Origin: JAHEKB01 sp049115575
GTDB taxonomy: Bacteria > Bacteroidota > Bacteroidia > NS11-12g > UBA9320
Assembly: GCA_049115575.1 (NCBI GenBank)
Contig: JAGDZU010000001.1
Location: 744,001-808,000 of the forward strand
DNA length: 64,000 bases
Direction: 5' to 3'
Position numbers and translations under genes: made by a program. The notes beneath the pieces are model-generated. The model made no database searches. It was not told the DNA's origin and was given only the letters and a program-made list of their open reading frames with translations. Shown piece after piece: positions 8,349-17,452 of this stretch (positions are counted from its first letter, which is position 1; each line of letters begins with the position of its first letter).

Positions 8349-10585
8349 TTCGTTGATTCTTTATCATCCTTTCCGTTTGCCAATTCAACAAAGTACATCT
8401 CTACTTCGCCCTTACCTTTGGCTTTAATTTTGCCCCTATGCTCAAAGCTAAAGTCACTATCGTCTTTAAGAAGCTCATAAGTGTCTTTGGTAATATTAAC
8501 TTTTCCAATCTCACCATGAGACTCCATGCGCGCCGCAGTATTCACTGTATCTCCCCAAATGTCATATTGAAATTTCTTAACCCCAACTATTCCTGCCACT
8601 ACTGGTCCTGTATGTATCCCAACTCGCATATCAAATGAAGGTTGATTTTGAGCTATCATTAGACGTTTAAAGGCTGGGATAAACCGTTGCATTTCCAAAG
8701 CAGCTAATATAGTATTTTTCACTGCATCCGGAGAAGGAATTGGCAAGCCTCCAGCGGCCATATACGCATCGCCAATGGTCTTTATTTTTTCTAAATTATG
8801 TGTTTCACAAATCTCATCAAAGGCCTTAAAACAGGCATGTACGGTTTCCACCACTTGCTTAGCAGACAATTGTTCAGATGCTTGAGTAAATCCTTTGAAA
8901 TCTGTAAATACGATAGATACCAAATCGAATTCTTGCGCATCTGCACTCCCTTTTTCTTTGAGTTCCTCTGCAATTTCAGCTGGTAGAATATTTAATAGCA
9001 ATTCTTCCGAACGCTCTTTTTCTTTGGTTATGATAGCTCTAGACCTATTTACATATCTCCATCTGTTAAAAAAACCTCCAGCAAGCAATAGCATAGCCAG
9101 GCCTGCACCAAATAACACATTTCTTGTTTTGTCTTTTTTGTCAAGTTCGTCTTGATGTTTTTTAGCCGTTATACGCTTTTCTTCTGCCCTTTCTACACTG
9201 TCTTTGAGACTGATCTTCTGAAACTCCATTAACTTTAACTGCTTAGTAGTTTCATCTGTCTGCATGCTCCATTCTAATGAGGTTAACAATTCATGGTATT
9301 TCAAGGCATCCTTATTGTTTCCCATAGCCTTATACGAATTATACAAACAGGCACAGGCCGTCTTTTGCCTAAAGGGAATATCAAGTTCAACAGACAATTG
9401 CAAACCAGCTTTACAACTTTCAACGGCTTGCTTGCGCTCACCCAACCTATTGTAATATTTACCTATACTGATTAGGGCGGAAGCCATTATGGATTTATTA
9501 CTATCTGCCTTTGCTATGGCCAGGCTCCTTTGAGAATACTCTAGAGCTTTTGCGTAATCTCCTAAATCGCTATAAACACTACCTACATTGTTTAGATTTT
9601 CTGCTAGGCCAGGCTGATCAGCCATCTCTTCATAAATTAAGTTGCTCTTTTCGTAATACTCTAAGGATTCTGAGTACTTATCTAGTCCAATTTTAGCATA
9701 AGCCATATTGTTTAAAAATCCGGCTATTCTACGTTTATCGCCAAAACCTTCCATGAGTTCCAAGGCCTGCTCGTAGTATTCTAATGCCTCACTAAATTTG
9801 CCTTGTTCTCCGTAAATATTTCCAATATTGTTGCGCACCATGGCTTCACCATACTTATTGTTAGCATCCTTATACTGACTCATTCCCCTTAGAAAATAAC
9901 GCAATGCTTGGGTGTAGTTGCTTTGGATCCAGTAGATAATACCTACAGAATTTAGACTTTTTCCTAATCCATTTTTGTATCCAGCACTGTCTGAAAGAAG
10001 CTGGCCTTGCTGATAGTATTCAAGGGCCTTTGCGTAATCATGTTCATGTCTGTGAACATCTCCAATAAGGGTTAGATTATTAACTATACCCTCAGCATAA
10101 TCAATCTCTCTACTTAGCTTTAAACTTTTATTATATTTCTTCTGTGCTGAATCATAGTTGTTCTGAATCATAAAGAGTTCTCCTATATTAGTAAGCGCAT
10201 CTGCTATGCCTTTTTTATACTGAAGTGGCTCTGCCAAATTTAGGCCTTGCTCAAAGAGTTTCATGGCTTGTGCATACTCTCCATTCAATTTCAGGACAAT
10301 TCCTTGGGAATTGATGGCCATGACCTTATAGCTCAAGCGTTTCTTGGCGGACGCGAGCTTCAGCTGTTGTTCTGTTAATATATAGGCCGAGTCGGGTTGG
10401 TTATACAGATAATATTGAATCAGATGTTCTAAAGAATTCAGTCTTGTAGTCTCGTCTTGACTATCATCATGTATTATGCTGTAAAGGGAATCTAGATTTG
10501 TATTCCCAGAGCTTAGTAGGCTAAAGAAAAGAAAAACTAAAACAATGAGATTTTTTAAGTGCAAGGCAATAAGGCTTATACTCAA
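8345..10585 (-). CDS. Periplasmic-TPR class III adenylate cyclase receptor
   Basis: This makes cAMP from ATP in the cytoplasm under control of an extracytoplasmic sensor. The 746-residue protein has an N-terminal export signal (about 8-27), about nine TPR repeats of some 40 residues (about 85-440), a charged linker, a membrane helix (about 488-508) and a class III cyclase domain (about 548-735). Catalytic features are the metal-binding Asp in FTDFKGFT, the adenine-selecting Lys in EKIKTIGDAY, the Asp in YDIWGDT and the Asn/Arg of NTAAR; this set indicates adenylate rather than guanylate cyclase. The start appears to be TTG at 10585: a stop lies six codons upstream, no ATG lies between, and the next in-frame ATG would delete the export signal. 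It heads an operon with two lipoproteins. A second cyclase with the same plan lies at 39678-41447. Confidence 0.9.
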   Translation of the reverse strand: MSISLIALHLKNLIVLVFLFFSLLSSGNTNLDSLYSIIHDDSQDETTRLNSLEHLIQYYLYNQPDSAYILTEQQLKLASAKKRLSYKVMAINSQGIVLKLNGEYAQAMKLFEQGLNLAEPLQYKKGIADALTNIGELFMIQNNYDSAQKKYNKSLKLSREIDYAEGIVNNLTLIGDVHRHEHDYAKALEYYQQGQLLSDSAGYKNGLGKSLNSVGIIYWIQSNYTQALRYFLRGMSQYKDANNKYGEAMVRNNIGNIYGEQGKFSEALEYYEQALELMEGFGDKRRIAGFLNNMAYAKIGLDKYSESLEYYEKSNLIYEEMADQPGLAENLNNVGSVYSDLGDYAKALEYSQRSLAIAKADSNKSIMASALISIGKYYNRLGERKQAVESCKAGLQLSVELDIPFRQKTACACLYNSYKAMGNNKDALKYHELLTSLEWSMQTDETTKQLKLMEFQKISLKDSVERAEEKRITAKKHQDELDKKDKTRNVLFGAGLAMLLLAGGFFNRWRYVNRSRAIITKEKERSEELLLNILPAEIAEELKEKGSADAQEFDLVSIVFTDFKGFTQASEQLSAKQVVETVHACFKAFDEICETHNLEKIKTIGDAYMAAGGLPIPSPDAVKNTILAALEMQRFIPAFKRLMIAQNQPSFDMRVGIHTGPVVAGIVGVKKFQYDIWGDTVNTAARMESHGEIGKVNITKDTYELLKDDSDFSFEHRGKIKAKGKGEVEMYFVELANGKDDKESTK

Positions 10586-10702
10586 AGATAGAGATATTAT
10601 TTAAGTCAGCTCAAGTTGGGGTATTGGTTTACATTCTTATTCCAATGTCACTATCATTATTTTGATTAATCAAAACAGATCATGTTCCGATTCTCTGTTA
10701 AA

Positions 10703-11146
10703 CTACTGCTTCACAAATTGATATTCCCATAAAAAACCAGCGTAGTTCATGCGAAATTCAAGTATGTCCGAAGTAAGTTTAGTCACTTTAAAGTAGCTGG
10801 CATCTCTATATGGGTCTGTTCCCCAAAACAAGGAGTCGTCGTCTTCTCGTATTTCAAATGCTGTGCTTATAACACCTTGTGGAGGATCACATAAATCTCC
10901 AACCTCTTCAGCTCTGTAAATTCCATCTGTTCCATAAGTATGGGTGTTGTCCATATAGCATGCCTGATATTGTGGAGTTAATGACACACCATCTCGCCAT
11001 CGGTCTTGTAACAGCCAAGAATGCGCAGTAATTAACTCAAAATTGGTAGGGTCAGGATCAGGATTGTTAGTTGTAGTCTTCTCTTTACATGATCCAAAGC
11101 TCAAGCATAGGGCTAAAAGTACTAGAGGTAATGTATTAATTTTCAT
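10703..11146 (-). CDS. Small lipoprotein, lipocalin-like
   Basis: The 147-residue product has a lipoprotein signal peptide with lipobox FGSC followed by KEKTTT. The mature part begins with a Pro/Asp spacer and then a region like Bacteroidota 'lipocalin-like' lipoproteins (LITAHSWLLQDRWRDG at the start, ILEFRMNYAGFLWEYQFV at the end). These usually form a small beta-barrel or sandwich and have no known ligand. Two cysteines (in QACYMDN and GDLCDPP) could pair. It stands alone, 117 bases from the cyclase start. The family call is moderate; the lipoprotein call is strong. Confidence 0.7.
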   Translation of the reverse strand: MKINTLPLVLLALCLSFGSCKEKTTTNNPDPDPTNFELITAHSWLLQDRWRDGVSLTPQYQACYMDNTHTYGTDGIYRAEEVGDLCDPPQGVISTAFEIREDDDSLFWGTDPYRDASYFKVTKLTSDILEFRMNYAGFLWEYQFVKQ

Positions 11147-11252
11147 AGTATTGGGATTTGTTGTTGCAATATAGCAAAACGATTCTTCCTTGATCAGAGC
11201 ATTTTAGTCTGTGTTTCAAACTCTGTTGGACGAGTTGATATCCATCTTGAGA

Positions 11253-11738
11253 TTAATAGTCTTCTGAATGCTTGCCTATTTCTTTGTTGGTTCCAGTGAA
11301 TACGGTTTTCATATAAAAGATCTGATTGTCTTCTTTGTTCTGTATGAACAAGCTACTGTATTGAGAACCTTTCATAGGTGCCCATTCTTCAGGAAAATAA
11401 CTTTGAAAAATATTCCGAGTTACTTCAACATTAGCATCCATATTGATAAATTTTGCTGGGATATCCTCAAAAGATGTAATCATTTCTCCTTCAATTAGAA
11501 TTATGGAGAATATGCGCTTTTCTTCCACTACTGGAATAATCACATCATCTTTCGTTAGAGGAAATCTATAAATCCCTGGTGCAGGCTCATCTGCTGTACC
11601 TACATTCACAGTTGTATAAATGAGTTCGGCATTGTTAATACCCTCTGTTGAAGTAAATGTATGAGTGTACTCTGTTGGGTCTTCTGTACAGTAAGCAAAT
11701 AGTGTAGCAAGAAAGAGGTATGGCAATAATTTGGACAT
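11253..11738 (-). CDS. Hypothetical lipoprotein
   Basis: The 161-residue protein has a short signal peptide and lipobox (LFAYC, Cys at about 17), then a polar beta-rich region (YTHTFTSTEGINNAELIYTT, GIYRFPLTKDDVIIPV). No known family was recognised. It ends about 445 bases downstream of the terminator that closes the YadA/S74 gene, so it is probably transcribed on its own. Function cannot be stated. Confidence 0.65.
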   Translation of the reverse strand: MSKLLPYLFLATLFAYCTEDPTEYTHTFTSTEGINNAELIYTTVNVGTADEPAPGIYRFPLTKDDVIIPVVEEKRIFSIILIEGEMITSFEDIPAKFINMDANVEVTRNIFQSYFPEEWAPMKGSQYSSLFIQNKEDNQIFYMKTVFTGTNKEIGKHSEDY

Positions 11739-11782
11739 ATGATGAAATAAGTTGTGGAAGATAGCCTAATTCTGATTTATGC

Positions 11783-11808
11783 AAAAAGCCACCCCTAAGA
11801 GTGGCTTT
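11783..11808 (-). terminator. Rho-independent terminator after the YadA/S74 gene
   Basis: An 8-base-pair stem (AAAGCCAC / GTGGCTTT) with an eight-base loop is followed, on the minus strand, by a run of T. It lies about 55 bases past the stop of the 11862-14666 gene and before the next lipoprotein gene, so it most likely ends that operon. Confidence 0.75.
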
Positions 11809-11861
11809 ACAAAAAACATCGGGTAATTCCAGTAAAGTTTTGTTACTGAAAAACTCAACTA

Positions 11862-14666
11862 TTAAGAACCTTCATCTGAATTTGATTCTTGTTCATTGGT
11901 GTTTAATTGTGCTTTCATTGCTTCAAGCTCTTTTTGTAGTGCTTCTATCTGGGCTTGTTGCTCTTGCATGGCTTTGACCATTGGAACTACAAATTCTGCA
12001 TAACGCAAAGCGTAGTGGTCGTTATCGTTTTCGGGTTTGTCAATCCCACTGAAGTCGAAACCTACCTCCACTGCAGCTTGTTCAACTTCTTGAGCTAGGA
12101 AACCTGTTCTAATCATGCTTGAACTTGATGATGGGGTTCCAGAACTGTCAACAACACCTATGTGTTCATTTAAAGCGTCTATATCTAAGGTATAGGTGAT
12201 TGGTCTCAATCTCATTATGAAATCTAAACCTGAAACATCTTCTTTAATGTTGCGTTTGAAACGAGCATCGCTCAAATTAGACCAAGCTTGATAACCACCA
12301 ATGGAAGAAATGGAAGCATTACCTATACGCACATAATTACTAGCACTTACGCTAGACAAATAACCCAAAGCCATACTATTAGAAAGTACAGCAATCCCTG
12401 AGGCATTTGCAGATCTTCCAATGAATGTTGAATTGCTGTGAAATTTCCCATTAGATCCAGCAATAGTACCCAATGCTGTATTACTTGAGCCCGTTGTGAT
12501 TTCCGCTAAGGCTGCATACCCTATTCCTACATTATAAGCTGCCGATGTTAGATCTTCCATGGCATATGTGCCTACTGCAGTATTGTAATTTCCATTGCTG
12601 GCATCCATGGCCTCACTACCAATAGCTACATTTTCTTCTCCGGTAGTATTGGCTCCTAAGGCAGAATAGCCCAGCATTACATTATTGTCTCCAGTTGTGT
12701 TATTTGCACCTGCGGTAAAACCCACTGCGGTATTCCTTAGACCAGTCGTATTATCTTCCATGGCTTCACGTCCAATAGCCGTATTTGCTGTACCTGTAGT
12801 ATTGGAGTACAAAGCTTGGTAACCAATAGCAACTAATCCACCCGTTGTAGTGTTGGAATACAAGGCTTCTATTCCTATAGCCACATTCCAAAATCCTGTA
12901 GTATTAGCATAAGAGGCATTGAAACCAACTGCCACGTTTCTCGCTCCACTGGTATTAGATCTCAATGCTTCAAATCCCAATGCCGTATTTTGATAACCAG
13001 TTGTAGAATAATACATGCTATTCCTTCCCATAGATACATTCTCATAACCGGTGGTGTTATTAACCATGGCATTTACACCAAAAGCTGAATTATAGTCACC
13101 TGTAGAGTTGTCATATAGAGCAAATGAACCCACAGCTGTATTTGAGGCTCCATTGGTATTGCTATACATCGCTGCTCTACCTACGGCTACATTGTTAGAA
13201 GCAGAGTCATTGGAGAATAACGCTCTTCTTCCAACCGCTGTATTATTAGTTCCAGTGTGGTTTTCATGCAATGCGGTATGACCTACTGCGGTATTAGAGC
13301 CTCCGGTAGAGTTTTCATGCATAGATTCATAACCCAAAGCAGTATTGGATACTCCTGTAGTATTGTTTTCTAATGCACCTTTACCTACTGCAGTACCATG
13401 GGCTGCAGTGGTATTGGAACTCATAGCTTGATATCCAACAGCTGTATTACCTGAAGCAGTAGTGTTGGAACTCAATGCTGCAGAACCAACGGCAGTATTT
13501 TCAGATGCTGTGGTATTGGAGTACAACGCATTATCTCCCATGGCTGCATTGTCGTTCCCAGTACTGTTGAATGCGAGGGAAGAGTACCCTTGAGCCGTAT
13601 TTCTAGATCCACTTGAGTTTATAAACATGGAATATACTCCCACTGCAGAATTTCGAGTACCAATGGTGTTTCCATACATGGCTTGAGTTCCGCTGGCCAT
13701 ATTGTCTGAACCCGTTGTGTTGCTGTACAAAGCCTGGTGCCCTGTAGCTGTATTCTGAGCTCCAGTGCTATTGTTGAGTAGAGATTGATTACCCAATCCT
13801 GTATTGTTTCCTCCTGTAGAATTACTGTTCAGTGATTCAAAACCAATAGCTGTATTGCTTATCCCGCTAGTATTGGATTGTAAGGCCTGATATCCCAATG
13901 CCACATTTTCAACCCCAGAGGTGTTTCCTTCCAAGGCCGCAATACCGACTCCTGTATTGTAATTATTAGAAGCACTGTTATTAATACCAGAACTATCGCC
14001 TAGAAATAAAGAAGTAGAATCGCTGATTCCATCTAAGAGATCGTTTATTCGCTTGCTAAAATTTAGGAACACCACCCCTCCTGATTGGCTTAGGTACAAG
14101 CTATCATTAGATAGACTGAGCATTTGTAATTCATTGCTGCTATCTCTATCATGCATAGCCACTGCTCCGCCGCTTGTAAGCCTTATTGAATCCATGCTAT
14201 AAAACAGCTGTTGGAGTTCATTAGTACTATCACGGTCGTGTAGCGCGACTGCTCCTCCGCCATCGCTTAGATGAATGGAATCATTGCTGTAATACATTCC
14301 TTGAAATTCGTTGGTACTATCCGTATCACTCAAAATAACATATCCTGCATGACTGAGTTTTAAGGTATCTCCATCTAGGTGCATGTCTTGAATGAAACCA
14401 TACCATTGCCCGTTGTGGTAATAATAAAACCCGCTGTCGGTTGTGCTGTAGAGCAACATACCATCGGGTGGATTAGAAATAGCTAAAGCTTCTGTGCTAG
14501 TCATTCGCGGGAGCAATACACCTTTATCACTGCTTTCTAACTCCAATAGAATATTGGAATGAATGCTGTCAGGGTTATCACCAATTTTCACTTGGGCCTG
14601 AGCAGAATTGCTTGCTCCAAATGCTAATAGAGCAATTGCAAAAATGTAAATGATTTGATTTTTCAT
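11862..14666 (-). CDS. YadA-head-like repeat fibre with C-terminal S74 intramolecular chaperone
   Basis: The 934-residue protein has a signal peptide (about 1-25, ending SAQAQ) and then about four phage-tail-like repeats of the kind DSTNELQQLFYSMDSIRLT (about 100-190). About 30 copies of a 17-residue YadA-head repeat follow (core SNTAVGHTALHEN). The C-terminus holds a Peptidase_S74 chaperone (SDARFKRNIKED, then RLRPITYTLD) and a coiled coil (QAQIEALQKELEAMKAQ). S74 domains help trimeric beta-helical fibres fold and then cleave themselves off at the conserved Ser of SDxR; that residue is present. A trimeric surface fibre is inferred. There is no T9SS tail. The gene lies 20 bases behind a T9SS protein gene and is probably cotranscribed with it. 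Confidence 0.85.
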   Translation of the reverse strand: MKNQIIYIFAIALLAFGASNSAQAQVKIGDNPDSIHSNILLELESSDKGVLLPRMTSTEALAISNPPDGMLLYSTTDSGFYYYHNGQWYGFIQDMHLDGDTLKLSHAGYVILSDTDSTNEFQGMYYSNDSIHLSDGGGAVALHDRDSTNELQQLFYSMDSIRLTSGGAVAMHDRDSSNELQMLSLSNDSLYLSQSGGVVFLNFSKRINDLLDGISDSTSLFLGDSSGINNSASNNYNTGVGIAALEGNTSGVENVALGYQALQSNTSGISNTAIGFESLNSNSTGGNNTGLGNQSLLNNSTGAQNTATGHQALYSNTTGSDNMASGTQAMYGNTIGTRNSAVGVYSMFINSSGSRNTAQGYSSLAFNSTGNDNAAMGDNALYSNTTASENTAVGSAALSSNTTASGNTAVGYQAMSSNTTAAHGTAVGKGALENNTTGVSNTALGYESMHENSTGGSNTAVGHTALHENHTGTNNTAVGRRALFSNDSASNNVAVGRAAMYSNTNGASNTAVGSFALYDNSTGDYNSAFGVNAMVNNTTGYENVSMGRNSMYYSTTGYQNTALGFEALRSNTSGARNVAVGFNASYANTTGFWNVAIGIEALYSNTTTGGLVAIGYQALYSNTTGTANTAIGREAMEDNTTGLRNTAVGFTAGANNTTGDNNVMLGYSALGANTTGEENVAIGSEAMDASNGNYNTAVGTYAMEDLTSAAYNVGIGYAALAEITTGSSNTALGTIAGSNGKFHSNSTFIGRSANASGIAVLSNSMALGYLSSVSASNYVRIGNASISSIGGYQAWSNLSDARFKRNIKEDVSGLDFIMRLRPITYTLDIDALNEHIGVVDSSGTPSSSSSMIRTGFLAQEVEQAAVEVGFDFSGIDKPENDNDHYALRYAEFVVPMVKAMQEQQAQIEALQKELEAMKAQLNTNEQESNSDEGS
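12448..13972 (-). repeat. About 30 tandem 51-base units encoding YadA-head repeats
   Basis: The region encodes about 30 consecutive 17-residue units with consensus G-x-x-N-T-A-V-G-x-x-A-L-x-x-N-T-T. Copies are diverged, which keeps the array assembled cleanly. Each unit should form one rung of a left-handed trimeric beta-roll, as in the YadA head, so the array sets the length of the fibre. Confidence 0.8.
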
Positions 14667-14686
14667 AGCGAGTTGTTTTGCAGTAT

Positions 14687-16153
14687 TTACTGCTTAATAA
14701 GTTTAAGATTATGTTGTCCTACAGAGAGCAAATACATTCCTGAAGGCAAATGGCTTAAATCCATTTTATAGTCCTTATTGGAATACATTATCTCCTTGTT
14801 TAATATGAGTTCGCCCAATGGGCTGAATAATTGAATTTCTATTAATCCTCCAGTGTATTTCACTGCACTCAGATCAATATTTATAAAGTCAGATGTGGGA
14901 ATAGGGTAAGCTCTAATTCCTCCGTATAGGCTTGAGAATTCTATGGTTCGAATTGGAGTGTAACTATAATCACCGTTGTAGTCTACTTGTCTTACACGGT
15001 AATAGTTCATTCCAATGGAAGGTGTTGCATCAACAAAACTGTAGTGCTGTATGTCAAAGGTTGTTCCTGCCCCATTGAGCACGCCGATAGCTGTAAAATC
15101 TACTCCATTTAAACTGTGTTCAATCTCAAAATAATTGTTGTTAAGCTCCGAAGCTGTTACCCATTCTAATAAAGCCTGATTACCTTCTAAACGGTATACT
15201 TCAAAAGAGATGAGTTCAACTGGTACTGCAGTATTTGAAGTCCCTCCTATGGTAAATGGGCCAAAAACGGAGATAGCACCAGCAGACCCAGGGCTTCCAC
15301 ATCCGGTTCCGGTTACAACAGTCCCGTCATTGCTATTTCCTGTTACGCCACCATTACCCATGCTTTCCCATTCAGATCCATCCCATCTTGTTACAAGAAG
15401 TTCTGTAGGAGTATTTACACCGCTGGCATCATCGTAATACAATGTAACCTCAACAGCAGCGCTCCCATTTAGCCTATCTAAAAACCAGAACTCATTTTCT
15501 GAAATATCTACTAACAGAGGAGAACCTCCACAATTGCTGTCCCATTGTTGAGTAGAATATCCAAATGAGCTTGCGTCTTGTTCACGGTAAAAAGCCATGA
15601 ACTGGTCGTTGCTTGCTGATGGCGCTGAAATTGCTAATGGTTGCAAGTTGTTTGCATTACCTATGGGGAAATCAAATGCTGTATTTCCAGATTTGCTTAC
15701 CGCCCCATCTACATGACTATCATCGCTTTCTCCGGAATAGTCCGAGCCTTGCAAAAAATGCACATAGGCATTCAAGCTATCGTTTCTATTTGTAAGGATG
15801 TTTCCATCTTGGAAAAGCAAATGTTTTCCTACTCGCATTTCTTGTTCAAGTTGCACCCCGTAACTATTAATTACTATGCTATCAAATTGAAGAGAGGAAT
15901 CTCCAGTCACCGTTTGCATATTAGAACCGGTGAAATACAACACCCCTTTATTGCTTTGACTGGAATCGCCAAGCTTGTTGTCTAGCTCTAGACTACCAAA
16001 TATGCTCAGTTGTGCACCTTCATGAGTTTGCAGCAACCCTTCTTGATGGATTTTTATGGTATCCTGTCCATAGCTCCAAGTTGAGGCCAGGATTAGTAAA
16101 AGCATTCCTAAAAATCTGTTGGAATGGGTAATTTGAATTTTAAGTAATCTCAT
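14687..16153 (-). CDS. T9SS-secreted protein preceding the YadA/S74 gene
   Basis: The 488-residue product has an N-terminal export signal within about 1-29 (LLLILASTWSYGQ). The first part (about 30-200) is Gly/Asn-rich beta-strand sequence with a 'frame' motif (GAQLSIFGSLELDNK, VLYFTGSNMQTVTGDS) common in Bacteroidota surface proteins. A FN3-like module follows at about 315-405 (VELISFEVYRLEGNQALLEW, YYRVRQVDYNGDYSYTPI). The C-terminus is a type A T9SS sorting domain (IRAYPIPTSDFINI, GMYLLSVGQHN). The same FN3-plus-tail module occurs in the genes at 50893, 52260 and 59905. It is probably the first gene of an operon with the fibre gene, which suggests both products act at the surface. Confidence 0.85.
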   Translation of the reverse strand: MRLLKIQITHSNRFLGMLLLILASTWSYGQDTIKIHQEGLLQTHEGAQLSIFGSLELDNKLGDSSQSNKGVLYFTGSNMQTVTGDSSLQFDSIVINSYGVQLEQEMRVGKHLLFQDGNILTNRNDSLNAYVHFLQGSDYSGESDDSHVDGAVSKSGNTAFDFPIGNANNLQPLAISAPSASNDQFMAFYREQDASSFGYSTQQWDSNCGGSPLLVDISENEFWFLDRLNGSAAVEVTLYYDDASGVNTPTELLVTRWDGSEWESMGNGGVTGNSNDGTVVTGTGCGSPGSAGAISVFGPFTIGGTSNTAVPVELISFEVYRLEGNQALLEWVTASELNNNYFEIEHSLNGVDFTAIGVLNGAGTTFDIQHYSFVDATPSIGMNYYRVRQVDYNGDYSYTPIRTIEFSSLYGGIRAYPIPTSDFINIDLSAVKYTGGLIEIQLFSPLGELILNKEIMYSNKDYKMDLSHLPSGMYLLSVGQHNLKLIKQ

Positions 16154-16276
16154 TTCTATACCTTGCTTTGTGCCGACGAAGATGTTGGCTGATTTACCTC
16201 TTAAAAAGCTAATTATGGTGAAGTGCGCTAGGAATTCAGTGAACGTCTTATTTAAAGAAGTGAATGAATTTAGGCC

Positions 16277-17452
16277 CTATTCCCAAGCATTATTATACGC
16301 CCTATACACCATGCCCGAAAGAGAGTTGTTATTGGCATCTAAAGTCACTCCTTGTGTATTCATGATAATAGTAATGTCTACCTTATTGATAGGGAACATG
16401 GCCACATGACCTCGAATGCCCTGGTTGATGCCATTTGAAATAGATCCTCCTTTAGCGTAGTACTTACCGTGATCTTCCATTCCAGAAGCCAGATCCATAC
16501 CTAGGCGATGTTCTTTCATAATGTCTTTAAGCTCTTCAGACAGCAGTATCTCTGTATTATTAAAATATGCGTTCACTGCAGCCATTTCTAAAGGCGTCAT
16601 GAAATAACCTCCTCCACCGCTTTTGTTTGACCAACTTCCATAATAAACCCCATTGGCATTATTCTGGTCGTCATTAACATTATAATAGAGTGTGGAGTTA
16701 TTTCTGTCCTCTGGACTACAATTCACATATGACAGCCCTATTGGGCCAAACACATGCTCTTGCATATACCATAGATAAGCAATTTGAGTACTCGCACTGC
16801 TTTCTATGTTTATGTTAGGAGGTGCTCCTTGAAGATTTTCCCATAATGATGGAATCAAGACTCTAAACAAAGCGAAATTCACATTGAGATAAGTACGTTC
16901 TTTTGAATTGACCACACCGTCTGCAATACATGACTCTAGACCACTATAGCCCAATGTTGAATCAAATGCTGTATTGATAGAATTCAGTCCTGATTCGTGT
17001 TTGAGTAAATCTTTGAAACTTAAGTTATTTACACCTGGTCCACGTTGCCATGACTGAGGTAGCCAAGGTTCAATCTTACTTTCAATACTTAAGTTATTGG
17101 CATCAATCAGTTGCATTGCTGCAATTGCAGTATAGAACTTGGTAATGCTGGCAACATTAATTTCCTTGTTTAAGCTGAAGTCTATTTGGTTATCTGCAGA
17201 AGTTCTAGCATCTCCAAAAGCTCCCCAACGGGCCAAAAGGCCATCTTTACTAATGACATACCCCCAACCTATGGGCTCATCGTTATTGAAATTAACATAA
17301 TCATTGATGTTCTGTTCGAATAAATCCATATTGAAAGTTGGCAAATCTTGATTCACCCCTAGTGGATTGAATACATCTTCTTGACAAGAGTATTGTGCAA
17401 AAATCATCACTGTGAGACTTAGGACTAGGGTAGCTTTAATTAACTTTTTCAT
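16277..17452 (-). CDS. Serine hydrolase lipoprotein, class C beta-lactamase family
   Basis: The 391-residue protein has a lipobox (QYSC, Cys23). The beta-lactamase/D-Ala-D-Ala carboxypeptidase fold is shown by the catalytic S-x-x-K at 102-105 (NVASITKFYTAIAAMQL), the downstream DLLKHESGLNSI region and KGGS in YYAKGGSISNGINQG. Members act on peptidoglycan peptides, esters or unknown amides; the substrate cannot be told here. The start is an ATG overlapping the stop of the upstream 92-residue gene (ATGA), so the two are translationally coupled. A second family member lies at 44852-46417. A penicillin-hydrolysing function is possible but unlikely. Confidence 0.85.
   Translation of the reverse strand: MKKLIKATLVLSLTVMIFAQYSCQEDVFNPLGVNQDLPTFNMDLFEQNINDYVNFNNDEPIGWGYVISKDGLLARWGAFGDARTSADNQIDFSLNKEINVASITKFYTAIAAMQLIDANNLSIESKIEPWLPQSWQRGPGVNNLSFKDLLKHESGLNSINTAFDSTLGYSGLESCIADGVVNSKERTYLNVNFALFRVLIPSLWENLQGAPPNINIESSASTQIAYLWYMQEHVFGPIGLSYVNCSPEDRNNSTLYYNVNDDQNNANGVYYGSWSNKSGGGGYFMTPLEMAAVNAYFNNTEILLSEELKDIMKEHRLGMDLASGMEDHGKYYAKGGSISNGINQGIRGHVAMFPINKVDITIIMNTQGVTLDANNNSLSGMVYRAYNNAWE

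Noticed and set aside
12448..13972. Regular 51-base periodicity as a possible CRISPR array
   Set aside because: Units are coding, continuous without unique spacers and diverged; they encode YadA-head repeats.
11862..14666. Prophage signal from the S74/tail-fibre-like protein
   Set aside because: It has a signal peptide and no neighbouring phage structural, integrase or lysis genes; Bacteroidota carry such proteins on chromosomes.
16277..17452. Antibiotic-resistance beta-lactamase call for the serine hydrolase lipoprotein
   Set aside because: The family is broad and lipidated members with this context are usually peptidases or esterases; no specific resistance signature was seen.
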